Assembly: GCA_011037195.1 (NCBI GenBank)
Contig: JAAEAF010001917.1
Span: 109,096 to 173,095, forward strand
Source of the DNA: Triatoma infestans
Taxonomy: Eukaryota > Arthropoda > Insecta > Hemiptera > Reduviidae
Length of the DNA stretch: 64,000 bases
Direction: 5' to 3'
In this document: in pieces, positions 45,356 to 55,995 of the stretch
How positions within the stretch are numbered: position 1 is the stretch's first letter
Layout of the letters: each line of letters opens with the position of its first letter
Notes under the pieces: generated by a model
The model's database searches: none
What the model saw: only the letters and a program-made list of their open reading frames with translations
What the model was told of the DNA's origin: nothing
Made by a program: the position numbers and the translations under genes

Positions 45356-46190
45356 ATGTGTTCATGTAGAATACCAGCCTCTCTTTCCATTTCAGTAATA
45401 TCACCAAGAGCACTTGACTGGATAATCATTCTATCTCCTAGAAGTCTAGAATAAGAATTCCAATCCTCCCTTCTGGTGTTCCTGTAGGTAGCCATGGTGA
45501 TTGGATCAATCCCCAGACTAAACCTAATAATCCTGTGATCAGATATAGAAGCTTCCGAACTTACCCTCCAATCTCTAATCAGTTTACTAATATTCCTAGA
45601 AGCAAGTGTAATATCAATAACTTGTCTTCTAATCCTAGTTAAAAAGTGGGTTCAGAACCCCTATTTACAACATCCAGCTCAGTACCCATCAAGAAGTCCA
45701 CGACAGCATGACCCCTAGTTTTGATATCGCTGCTGCCACAGACAACATGATGTGCCTTTGCATCACAACCTATAATTATATGTGTGTTGCTGGACTCCGT
45801 AAATCGTACCAAATCTACTAATTCCTGCGGAGGAGGAGAGGGATGATCATAGGGGAAACAGGCCGAGGCCACCACCAAATCAAGACATCGGCCACCAATC
45901 CCCAGAACAACCCTCACCGCCACCAGATCCCTAGAGCAAAATTGTCTGAACAGAACGGCGCCGACATTTCTACTAACGCAAATACATGGTCTAGTAGTGT
46001 CCCTGCCATCCGCAACAAACAGCTGTCATTGACCGCACTCAAACCTCGAACCAATCCTTTATGAGCATAGGGTTCTTCGATAAATGTAAAATATGTATGC
46101 AACCCAGCAATAGAGCGGCACAAATTAGCCGTTGCATCTTTGCTATGCTACAAGTTAACCGGAACTATTTCTACCCTGTCAATCATAGTG
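45356..46190 (-). pseudogene. LINE ORF2 endonuclease domain (upstream part of the split LINE)
   Basis: From about 46,190 leftward the minus strand reads HSKDATANLCRSIAGL, then YFTFIEEPYAHKGLVRGL, the 'NL.HSKaA......i....i.EP....g.i.gL' start of an APE-type LINE endonuclease. LDLVVASACFPYDH and IIGCDAKAHHVVCGSSD (catalytic Asp-containing GD/CDaKaHH.vWgs region) follow. SEASISDHRIIRFSLG carries the SDH catalytic motif (about 45,530-45,560). Frameshifts at about 45,650 and 45,920 and a stop near the start break it. It ends GILHEH at the Gypsy target site, where the frame continues at 38,677. Confidence 0.85.
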
Positions 46191-46249
46191 ATAAGTCAAC
46201 TAATGTAAGAAATGGAACTTCTGACAAACTTGAGAGCAGGCAGGAACAA

Positions 46250-46345
46250 AAATAAATAAATAAATAAATAATAATAAAATAAATAAATATAAATAAATAA
46301 ACAAACAAATAAATATAAATAAATAAATAAATAAAAATAAAAATA
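46250..46345. repeat. (AAAT)n microsatellite
   Basis: An AAAT/AAAC array lying between the ORF1 remnant and the endonuclease start of the LINE. Its position coincides with a large loss of ORF1, so it may mark a deletion junction. Confidence 0.85.
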
Positions 46346-46581
46346 CCTGCCTTACATATCTCTCCTTTTTCCTTTGACCACGTTTCAGAAATCGCCGCAG
46401 GAGGACACGTTCTCCTCCAGAAGCAAGCCTTCCCTGCCCTTGGATATTTTTCCAGATTCTCACCCATTAGTGCATTCAGGCTCTGGTCACCCGACTCTGG
46501 ATGTACAGAGGAATTACCTCCACCACCGGTAGCCCCCTCCTCTAAGGGTCTCCCGGTTGACGTATTTAAACTTAACAACAT
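46346..46581 (-). pseudogene. LINE ORF1 N-terminal remnant
   Basis: About 79 codons from MLLSLNTSTGRPLEEGATGG to SKEKGEICKAG, in the place and orientation expected for ORF1 of the split LINE. No zinc knuckle or RRM-like core is present. Only about 160 bases, mostly microsatellite, separate it from the endonuclease start, so most of ORF1 has been deleted. Identity as ORF1 rests on position and composition. Confidence 0.4.
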
Positions 46582-47300
46582 ATAATAAATAAAATTAAAA
46601 ATTCATCTCCAGAGCTCTCCACCCTCTACGGAGCCTCACAATTTGGGACGCTTTGAAGAAGCGCCAGAGCTACCCTAGAGATATAGCGCCCAGGGATTGT
46701 GAGCCAAGCCCCACAATACCCGGAATCTCACCCATGCTTCTTTACGCTAGCCGATTGACCAGAGCTGGGTTAGGCTCTGGCCGCCTGTTTAGTGGAATCA
46801 GGAACCAAAGTGGTGTGTTGGACTGCAAGGCACGCCGAGGGAACTTGCCCCCAGCGAGAACGTGCGTCCTCAACCACCAGGACTTCCCTTCCCCACGACA
46901 CAGGTATCCACGCACGGCAAACATGTGGGTGGCACCAGCACGTGCCACTGGCGTAGGAATGTAATTGCGTGGGTGTACGATGTTAAGGCGTTTAGGTGTA
47001 AGTGATACAGTATGAACCCCCACAGGTGTTTCGCAGCAAAAGAATTCGCGCAAGAGCCGCACATAAATTATGGCGACCCAAGCAGAGGGCAGAAAAGTTT
47101 CTACCAACTCACACTCCTGACGGGGCACCACTGCACTTGTTACTGTAATTGTAGCTGAGGTACGTGGGAGTGCTAAGTTTCCAAATAGCCCGAAGGCTAC
47201 CCACCAGCTTGGCCATCCACGATTCCACAAAAGTGGAGCCCAGATGAGGACGCGCTGGTTGGACTTGAATGAGGTTCTGCGACAGAATATCCGTCTCTAG
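46582..47300 (-). other. GC-richer segment, probable LINE 5' UTR
   Basis: Markedly less AT-rich than the rest and immediately upstream of the LINE coding remnants. The 162-codon minus frame 46,742-47,230 has no domain and its openness probably reflects composition. GGGGCTTGGCTCACAATCCC on minus near 46,690-46,715 resembles a piece of the LINE fragment at 13.9 kb, so a nested 3' end of another LINE is an alternative. Confidence 0.45.
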
Positions 47301-47489
47301 AAACAGAGGGAAGTTTCACCCTATGTGGGTAAAAATACTCCCTCAAACCATTTGGCTCCAGTAAGTAAGATAATAAATAGATACTGCAAAACATACAAGA
47401 TTAATGTAAGCAAATAACTAGGATTGTCGATAGAAAAAATAGATTCAAGAAATAGTGTTATATTAATTTGTTATAGCAAAGTAAAATGT

Positions 47490-47620
47490 ATTATATGCAT
47501 TATCATGCTGTTAATAAGCGGATAAAATAATAGTTAAGCACTGAAATGCATGCTGAGTTAATATAAGAATGCATTATCATGCTTTTAATGAGCGGATAAA
47601 TGAGTTAATATAAGAATTCT
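47490..47620. repeat. Imperfect tandem duplication
   Basis: GCATTATCATGCT, then AGCGGATAAA and GAGTTAATATAAGAA occur twice, with the first copy carrying an extra internal segment. Confidence 0.6.
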
Positions 47621-47945
47621 CAATACTCAATACCGGGAATATTATTAGAAAATGATGTATATTGCCTATACCGTCCTTACACAATACACAAGGAGAGTCC
47701 AGTTAGAAACTGGGAGAGTAATTTCTGTAATTAAGCCGGCAAAGGTAACTTTCCCAAAGGACGAAATTGGCAGATGAAAGCTTATTAATATGGTTATTAC
47801 TTATGGATATTGTAAAATGGAAGGTGAGGTTCGATCACAAAAAAAAGTTTGTTTTGTATCCGAACCTCAACCTCCAGAATATTTTTTTACTCACCTAAAC
47901 CCTAAAAAAACACTAATTATAGATTTATAGGTTTCTATTTAATTC

Positions 47946-48055
47946 TGTCTGTCCCCACTATTCCTATCTGCCCCCACTATTCCTATCTGCCCCCACTATT
48001 CCTATCTGTCCCCACTATTCCTATCTGTCTCCACTATTCCTATCTGTCCCCACAC
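47946..48055. repeat. 19-bp minisatellite, about 5.8 copies
   Basis: TTCCTATCTG recurs at 47,961, 47,980, 47,999, 48,018 and 48,037, giving a strict 19-bp period of unit TTCCTATCTGCCCCCACTA with C/T variants. It is C-rich against AT-rich surroundings. Confidence 0.92.
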
Positions 48056-49050
48056 TCTGTTCCCCATTAATATTTAGCTGATGTTGATAAAAGCAACAAC
48101 AAAAAAAAAAAAAAAATCAGTTGGAAAACATGATGATGGAAGGAATGGCTGTAAAAAAAAGGAGGGAAAACATTTAAAAATGGAATGCAGAACAGAGAGA
48201 AAAAGTATAAAAAAGAGAGAGAGAGAAAATATCTCGTTCTGTGTTTATTGTCGACAGCCAGTAATTAAGATTCCTTTTAATTCTGTGTATAATGAATGAA
48301 AGGGTTCTTTTGCAATCTTTTGAAACTTTTAAAAATTAAAAACTACCTATTTTTGGATTTTGTTTTTGGTATTCGTTCCTTTCATTTCACATTTTTTTAT
48401 TAATAAAACATTTTATAATTAGAAGACTGATTAAATTACATAAATTCAAAGAATTTCTGGAAAAGTCACTGGTAAGTAGCTTTAATTTAAATTTTGACGG
48501 TTTTGAGATGTATCAAATAAATTATGGACTATCCAATTCCTAATAGGTGGCCTTCTTCCGCACCAAAGTCAGCAGCTGTCCTCGGTGGACAACCGGAGTT
48601 TCACAATGTAGGCTCTGTCATTGGTAAAGAGAATGAAGGAGGGGGAAAACTTCGATGTATTTATATTATAATTTTATTTTATTATATTATTTTATATTTT
48701 ATAGTATAATAGTTTATAGTGTATATTATATTAATTGTATATTATAAATTTATATTATTTTTATTATAAATATAATATAATTCGAAGATTAAAGTGAATA
48801 TTAATTTACTGAGTTTGAATCTTAGCCTGAAGCCTTAGGACCTAAGCCTGAAGATATAATGGCAATCAGACTCAGTGACGTCAAGGCATCAAACTCTTAG
48901 TATTATTGCAAAACAAAGTCGTGTGAGTGTTTCGATATTTTGCTTTGTTTTTATAATGGATATATGTTTAGAATTCACTAATATTCTGGAAGTATTTGTG
49001 TAAAGTCAGAAAAATAACAAATGTTATTCTTTTATTTAATGAAAAGTAAA
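48056..49050. other. AT-rich, no recognisable gene
   Basis: Includes an A-run (about 48,100-48,115) and near-pure TA/TTA sequence at 48,655-48,785. CGTGTGAGTGTTTCGATATT at about 48,918 is an RF1-like scrap. Confidence 0.5.
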
Positions 49051-49066
49051 GTAGTGCCTATTTTTT

Positions 49067-49231
49067 GGGGGGGCGTACTTAACGTCCGAATTATGTGTGG
49101 CGGACGGGGCCGCAAGACCCAATCACTATTAGCATTTTTTTTAAACGAATATAAAAGTTAGCCGTTGTACGCGGGACTCGAACTGGGGACCTCTCAGTTA
49201 CAAGTCCATGCTCGTAACCATTACACCAACA
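49067..49231 (-). mobile_element. tRNA-derived SINE (family A), second copy
   Basis: Minus strand: A box TGGTGTAATGG and B box AGTTCGAGTCC at tRNA-like spacing. The body matches the 3.4-kb SINE (on plus: 'CTTAACGTCC', 'GGCGGACGGGG', 'ACTCGAACTGGGG'). Possible target duplication GCCTATTTT (49,056-49,064) and GCCTTATTTT (49,232-49,241) is imperfect. Differences from the first copy are numerous, so both are old. Confidence 0.8.
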
Positions 49232-49929
49232 GCCTTATTTTATTTACTTGGAATAAATCAATGATAGTAGACTTATTGAATATTGAATGAAATGGGGAGC
49301 GAGTTTGATGATGACAGGAAACGTGATGCTTGATAATAGTCTGACCCATTAAATATGAATACGAATTGATCTTCACCGTATTTTCCTCCGGCAATGATTC
49401 ATTTATTACATTATTTATAATTAAGTTATCACTGTCTCTCATGGAGAATGTAATTATTAGAAATATAATATAATTCGGATATTAAAGTGAATATTAATTT
49501 ACTGAGTTCGAATCATAGCGAAAAGCCTGAAGATAAGATGAATAGAGTGTAGCTACGCAGCTTTTACGCAGCAAATGTATGAGTCCTGATAATCATCATC
49601 TTTTTAAGCTACCCAAGAACTTGCAAGGAAGTTATACCTGTACAGTCTATTAAACCACCGAAGCCAAGCTAAAAAAGAGACTACTAAAAGATTAAAAGAA
49701 ATAAGAGAATCCTAGTGAATACTATTGGTACATCTAATCTGACTCCAGCTCGTAATATTCTGGAAAGTAAATAGTCTTTTCAGCTTCAATCCTGTTGTTC
49801 AAATCTCTCAAGAAAACATATACTGCTTAGCAGAAACCTGGATGGTAAATGACTTCTATAGTTTGTTCAAAATAATGTTAATTTCACCTTTGTTTTGGTT
49901 TTAATTTATTTTAAACCTTGTATTTAAAC

Positions 49930-50523
49930 TATAGGTAAAGCTAGGAGAGATGACGCACATTTCAAAGTTATGGCCTATATCAAATGTAGGAGATATATCA
50001 AAGAGGTAATTCTTATAAAACATATGTCAACTACTATTATCTGCAAAAAAATGTTATTTTTCAAAATAAAGACATTCTTATTTATTCCAGAAACAAAATA
50101 CAAATACACTACATTTGGCCATCTCTCCTACTATGGTAGGATAAATGACGCACCATAGGTAGGAGACCTCTCCTCTGTGAAGGTAGCATGGCTGATCGTC
50201 ATGAAACTTGGTAAAAACTATGTCTACGAGTCCAACTTTAATGACAGCTGGAAATCTTGCATTTCAATTGCAATTAATGTAGTATATAAAAAAATTAAAA
50301 AAATTACTAAGCGTTATAAAAATTCACGTTTTGAAAACACGCGCTGATGCGTATAAATGTTCCTAGAACACAGAAGAACACACAAGATAACTGAAGAATT
50401 TTGCAATATGTTCGCTTCTGTTCTCTCCTCGACTAACTTCCATGACGCCTCGTGGTGGCAAACAAGAGAAGTAAAGCCTGCGTCTTCTCTCCTACCGCGT
50501 CATCTCTCCTAGCTTTACCTATA
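49930..50523. mobile_element. MITE with 27-bp terminal inverted repeats
   Basis: Bases 49,930-49,956 (TATAGGTAAAGCTAGGAGAG, then ATGACGC) are exactly mirrored at 50,497-50,523. The outer TA on both sides is likely the target duplication, leaving TAGGTAAAGC..GCTTTACCTA ends. The motif TCTCTCCTA recurs at subterminal sites (about 50,122, 50,482 and 50,503, with the complement at the left end). No transposase is encoded in 594 bp, so this is non-autonomous. A TA duplication suits Tc1/mariner-like mobilisation, though Harbinger-like (TWA) is not excluded. Confidence 0.88.
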
Positions 50524-50599
50524 CAAACTTAATTGGTTTTCTAAATTGAATGCATCGCACGAGTCTTAATAAATAACGTCATGTTAGTGTTTGGTCGGC

Positions 50600-53390
50600 G
50601 CCTTTGAGGATTAACTCTTCATTCTTCTTTCCCTTCTTTTGCGGATTTCTATTTCCCTTTTTGACTTTACCGATTTGTGTTATTTTTTAACGAATTGCTT
50701 ATCTTCCAAATCATTATTATTTTTATTATAAGTTTCACTTTCCTTTGATAACCATCGCCGACCTATTCCCACGCTCTCTCTCACTTTTTTGTCCGTCTTC
50801 CTTCTGCTAGCTAAGTTGGCGTTGTCTTTGTCATAATTTTTGCCCTCTCCTTTTATTTTCTTTCACGCCACTTTTCCCGCTGCTACCCTTTGGAGAATTC
50901 TTCTCTTGTCTGAATGTGGCCATCGTGTTAAATTGCAAGTAGTTCTCATCAACTCGCTTTTGAAGTTTATTGTGTTATTCGCCCGCTTGCTTCAAATTGT
51001 GCGTCATTCGCTTCATCAATATGACACCGCTTCACCGCATGAATGGAATTAGATTTCCATTCAAGTGAACTGCTGTATCATCGCTCAAGGGGAATCCCCC
51101 CTCACTTGGGTTACATATTACCCTCTCCCGCGGCTTCCTTTCAGTGTATTTGTTCCTCCTCACCTCCCGCTATTCTCCTTTCATCTCTCTCCTTTTCTTC
51201 TGTACTTGTCCTTCCTATTCCTATTCTAAAATCTCACCTACTCTCTTTCTGTGCATAGATATCTTTCCCGAGCATGTCGCTCTCAACTTAGTGTCCTTTC
51301 CTCGCTTCTTCATATTTGCTAAAACCCTAGTATATTTACGCCTTCATCACGATTCTCACAATGAAGGTGAATGGATTTTTTTATACCTTTTGTTCTTTAT
51401 TGGTATATTTTCTGTCAACTTTTCTTTGCCCGCTATCCTGTATTGCTTTGTTTGCTTCGGGTTTGAGAGCTCCGACGCTCTTACAGTCAGAAAACGATTA
51501 ATTATTTAATTTGATAAAGAAATCACATTAATTGCCTATAAGAAATATTTGAAAAACAGTGATCTGGAATCATTAGAATTGAGTAAATTTAACTCAATTT
51601 TTAAGCAAATATTCGATCCAGACTGTATTTTACAACGTTGTTACTTTGACTTTCCTTTTACCCATTTAGTAGTAGTCATCCAGATTCGTCTTTCCAGTAA
51701 ATACTGAGTTAACATACGTAATACTCATGGTATGTAATCAATCCACAAGAAATATGTTTAATATGCAATTCGAGATGTCTAGAATCTCTTTATCATATTT
51801 TCTGTGTTTGACATGTTTACTCATCTTTCCGAAATCAGTAGGTATTTGCCAACCTTAAGAATATGTTTTAATGTAACAGCCTTGATAACCTTATTCTGAC
51901 GATGGATGAAAATCAGAAACCGGCCAGAATATGAAAAAGATGCATGCTATGACGGATAACTCCCAGATTAAATAAAGAAAATTTATTTTATTTGGATATT
52001 CAGAGTGACTTGGCCAAGAGAATGACTGATGGTAAGGAGCATGTGGAATATTTCATGGTAACTAAACAGTATCTTATGCAAAATAGAGAACAATGGTTGG
52101 TGATTGTCGAGGAAGTAATAGGCTGCAATTGCGCAACTAGGTTGTAAGTATTTTTCCTTTTGAAAGCCTCATGCAGTAAGACGGAAGCCTTCTGTTCATA
52201 CTTTTTATGGGCAACGCTTGGATTTACTCCATGCAGGCTCAGGTTACCTTTCTATATTTGTAGAGAAGGAAACGAAAACTTTTCGGACAATAAATTGCAG
52301 CGGTCAGTTCTACAAACAGTATACTACTGGAAGTCTGCAAGAAAAATTCAAGTAAACATGAAGCGCTATCTATCAATCAACATTTTCTTTCTCCAAGTCC
52401 TTATTTTGTTCATGGAGCTACTATTTATAGACTATTTAAATACTAGTTTATAATATATACATATAATATGCATTACAATGTATATAATACCATATAAGTA
52501 AGTACTTATGCTCTGGGCTTTCGGGAAACTACTGATCCTAATAATTATATGATAACAATTTTCCTAGTATAATTAACAAAAAGGAAAATTACAAAACATT
52601 TCTTTCTCGGCAAATAATGAACTAACCAGGAAACTTTTTCTTTATTTTTTACTGAAATTTTTTTATTTATACCTTTTGTTAATCTAAAGAAGAAGGTACT
52701 TACAGCAACAAAAGAGTGAATTACGTCACCATTGGGAATTGAATTACAACACAATCTACGAGCTTGGAAAAGTGAGTAATTGTATAGCGGATAAAAAGGC
52801 TAGGAAAACTGGAGTGTTGATGCTTTTATTAGCAACGGAAGGTATTTTATTTTACTGCCCACCAGCTAGTACTATAACATTATTATTTCCAGATTTATTT
52901 TATACACAATTTTCTTAGATAAAATGACAAATTTTCCAATCTTATTCAAGTTGTTAAGTTGCTATGTTAAGAGGATTTTTTTCTACTGACTTAAGAGGAA
53001 AATCTTCTATATAGAAGATTATGAGTATTTCTCCATGAATCCATATAAAAAGAAATATAATGGAGACTTACTAGCAAATCACGATCGAGGTAAATTTCTG
53101 TTGTCGATCAAAATTTGTTTTAGAAGGGTCTCGAATAACTCAATTTTGATCGTTAATCAAGAAATCCTGTATGCTTTATTCTATACTATACCTTGGGCGT
53201 TCCAGAGGAAGTAGATGCACCTCAGGATATAAGAGTCCCCTGTGCTGCCAAAAATAATACTCCCTTATATTAGCTCTGTCCCATTAGTGAATAAAATGCG
53301 AGAACACTTTCGATCAACTTGCCTGTAGATTGTACACAGGGATAGGTAGAAGACAAAACATAAAAGTTAATGACTGCTGTCAAAAGTCCT
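50600..53390. other. No recognisable gene; pyrimidine-rich then AT-rich
   Basis: 50,600-51,480 is strongly C/T-rich on plus, which keeps several short frames open (50,840-51,052, 51,144-51,509) without motifs. Around 51,893-51,930 'GACGATGGATGAAAATCAGA' and AACCGGCC resembles, in complement, the fold-back spacer at 15.7 kb. The remainder has no feature. Confidence 0.5.
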
Positions 53391-53394
53391 GCTG

Positions 53395-53570
53395 AGTAAA
53401 TCCACGGTTGGAGATTAAAAGACGATAACCCATAGGGAAAGACATGGGGTAGAAAATTGATGGATTTTCTCTTCCTCTGGAAATGGTTGTGATGCTTGCA
53501 AAGAACTCAAAATAAAGAACTCCCCCGGTGCATAGCTGTGAATCCATCAGAGGAAATTGACTAGGGATTA
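53395..53570. repeat. Divergent direct repeat, copy 1
   Basis: Shares the order 'GGAGATTAAAAGACGATAAC', 'CATAGGGAAAGACATGGG', 'GATTTTCTCTTCCTCTGGAA', 'TGATGCTTGCAAAGAACTCA', 'ACTCCCCCGGTGCAT' with copy 2 at 54,375-54,540. Function and class are unknown. Confidence 0.5.
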
Positions 53571-54374
53571 GAAAAGAAACAGAAGAAATTTCTGGTCTAC
53601 ACGACGTGGAGTCACGATATGACTTGATGTTAAGATATATAATGGGTATGAGAAGGAGAGAAATTTGGTTTGTTAGATAAATGAACTGGAAGTATTGCTG
53701 AACATTGTATAATGAGAACACACCACCTGCCTGGACACTAGTAACACAAACTGCCTGGACTTTACATGTAATATATAAAATGGTAGTGAGAAATTTAGAG
53801 TGAGAAAGGGAAAGTTGTTGACGCAATGTGACTGCTGCATGAACTGTTGTAAGACTCTCTCGTAGCTATATTTTAGCAGATTCTCCCACTGTAGTCTGGC
53901 CTAAACTAGTGAGTCAGACTGGCAATTTTTGTGTTTCTCTCTCTGCTTTGGATCCTTCTCTTCGGATCCTATTACAGATATAACTTCAATTCCAAGCTCA
54001 GCAAAAGAAATCCTGGCCAAACTTGGAAAATCGTCGAAATTCCTACATTCCTTAGCATTCCTGCTGCGAGCCCATATCGTGGTAATGATTCATTAGGAGG
54101 CAGATCTATTTATAAGATGTCCTCCATAGCTATTTTCCTCTCTCCTCCAGAATGTCGTGCAGGGTATTAGACAATAACGGGCCCACCAAGAGTATCCCGG
54201 AGTGCCCCGTACACTGGGGAGAGGGTGCTTTATTTTGTGAGCCGTTTTTAATGGCCTAAGCAGTTTAGGTCAGGGGTACTTGGCATTTACTCGTGGAGAG
54301 CCATTTGGGCCTTCTTCTTTGGAATATAATGAGATAGGAAAAAGAAAAGGAGGTAATGAATTTTGTTTAACTCG

Positions 54375-54540
54375 CTCAACCCACAGTCGAAGATCAAAAT
54401 GATCGTACCCACAAGGAAAGATTTGGGTGGAATTATCATGTGATTTTCGCTCTCCTGGAAGTAGGTCATGATGCCTCAAAGTCAGATAATCTCCCTGGTG
54501 GGAATAACTTCAGGGTGCGAAATGTGTGCATTGGAGTAAG
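54375..54540. repeat. Divergent direct repeat, copy 2
   Basis: Reads 'CGAAGATCAAAATGATCGTA', 'CACAAGGAAAGATTTGGG', 'GATTTTCGCTCTCCTGGAAG', 'ATGATGCCTCAAAGTCAGAT', 'CTCCCTGGTGGGA', parallel to copy 1 about 980 bp upstream. The short frames overlapping it are not credited. Confidence 0.5.
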
Positions 54541-55990
54541 AAAGAATAAGCGAGATGCAACGTGGAGCGTAGTCCTTCTTTCGCCTCTAGTGACAGTCTC
54601 CTGGACGGAACAGCCCTTCACTCAGATCTGGACCTGCAGGAGCGGATTCTGAAGTTAATAATGTGAGTAATCCAATAATAATAATAACAATCCTATAAGT
54701 TAATCCTGTAAATTAAGATTGGAATATATTGACTGAGTTATGTTAACTTCAGCAAGGTCCTTATTGCTGGAAAAATCAGCGACATTTTTCCTTTAGATTT
54801 TCTGATTTTTGCTGCTTTCATTTTGTGTTCATCGATCGATTTCTGGTATGTTCGCTAATCGTAAGGTTATCTTGATACAGCGGTGCGATACAGCAGATTA
54901 CAACAATGTACATTCAGAGCATAGATTCGTTGCATTTTGCTGCTCGGCCAGCGTAATGGTAGGAAATGATTTTTGATGATGGTTAAAATCGATGCATTAA
55001 TGACATCGTTACATTCATTGTTTTTGTTGCAGGTTTAGGAGAATTCTAAGTAAAAAATAGAGAATTAGAGAGGGATCACTAGAGGACTACTTAGGCCGAA
55101 TATACTATTACTTGATTAAGCCTTTTTTATAATTATATAACTGTCTTTTTAGACTCTTGTGTTCTTGATCAAGACTGGTTCCAAACTCCTGTTTGTTCAT
55201 TTGTTGAAGATTGATTATAGACTGGTTTAGATTGTCAAATTGACCTTCCGCATTTTTGTGCAAACATCCACGACAATTAGGCGGAGCTTGCTGCTTAAAC
55301 TGGCGGTATCCTTGTCTAGCGTTGGAGTTGCACAGAACATACACTTAGTACAGCGCCTTCCTTTAGTATAAATAAGATTTTACATTAGCATCATAATATC
55401 TTGAGATCGGGTGAATTTTTCGAAACTACAGAATAGAATGTCTCCCGTTGTTGATTTAAGTGCTTCGAACACTTTAGATAAATAGCCCAGTATACAAGTA
55501 GCTTTAGATAAGTAGCTTAAATTTTTTTTCTCCCAAACACATATTGTACCTTCATTCTTATATTGAGATGTTTCTGATTGCATCTAATTCCGCAATCGCC
55601 TTCATTATTCTGGGTTTATAGACAATGAAGTCTTTATTTTATGGAAGTTGAAACAAAATATGACCTCATTTACAACCTCATATTAGATCCCTGAGTTTCT
55701 TGGAAATAAAAATGTAAAGAGAAAATGAAAACATTAATAAAGGAATTATAAAATTAAACATCCTCTTTTTTACAGTTGAAATAAAGAAATCTATTGAGTA
55801 AACACGGAAAAATAATTTCAGCAACGGATAATAAAAATAAAAATAAATAATTAAAAGACCGAACTTTAATTAAAAATATCCAGTATTTGAAAAAAAGTGA
55901 TGTTTTCCAAAGTTTTTACAAGAATTATTCCGTTTATTTTTTTGTTTTATTATTTTATTTATTATTAGATTATTTTTAAATTCTGCTATG
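54541..55990. other. No recognisable gene
   Basis: Around 54,815-54,870 'CTGCTTTCATTTTGTG', 'TTCATCGATCGATTTCTGGT' resembles one arm and spacer of the fold-back at 15,657. The rest is AT-rich with short frames. Confidence 0.45.
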
Positions 55991-55995
55991 ATAAA

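Noticed and set aside
46742..47230. 162-codon minus frame
   Set aside because: Lies in the GC-richer LINE 5' region; no domain, no knuckle motif, and GC-rich sequence keeps frames open.
47946..48055. CRISPR-like array
   Set aside because: Head-to-tail 19-bp units with no unique spacers; a eukaryotic minisatellite.
51144..51509. 121-codon plus frame with hydrophobic runs
   Set aside because: Leu/Phe/Ser richness follows directly from the pyrimidine-rich DNA, not from selected membrane segments.
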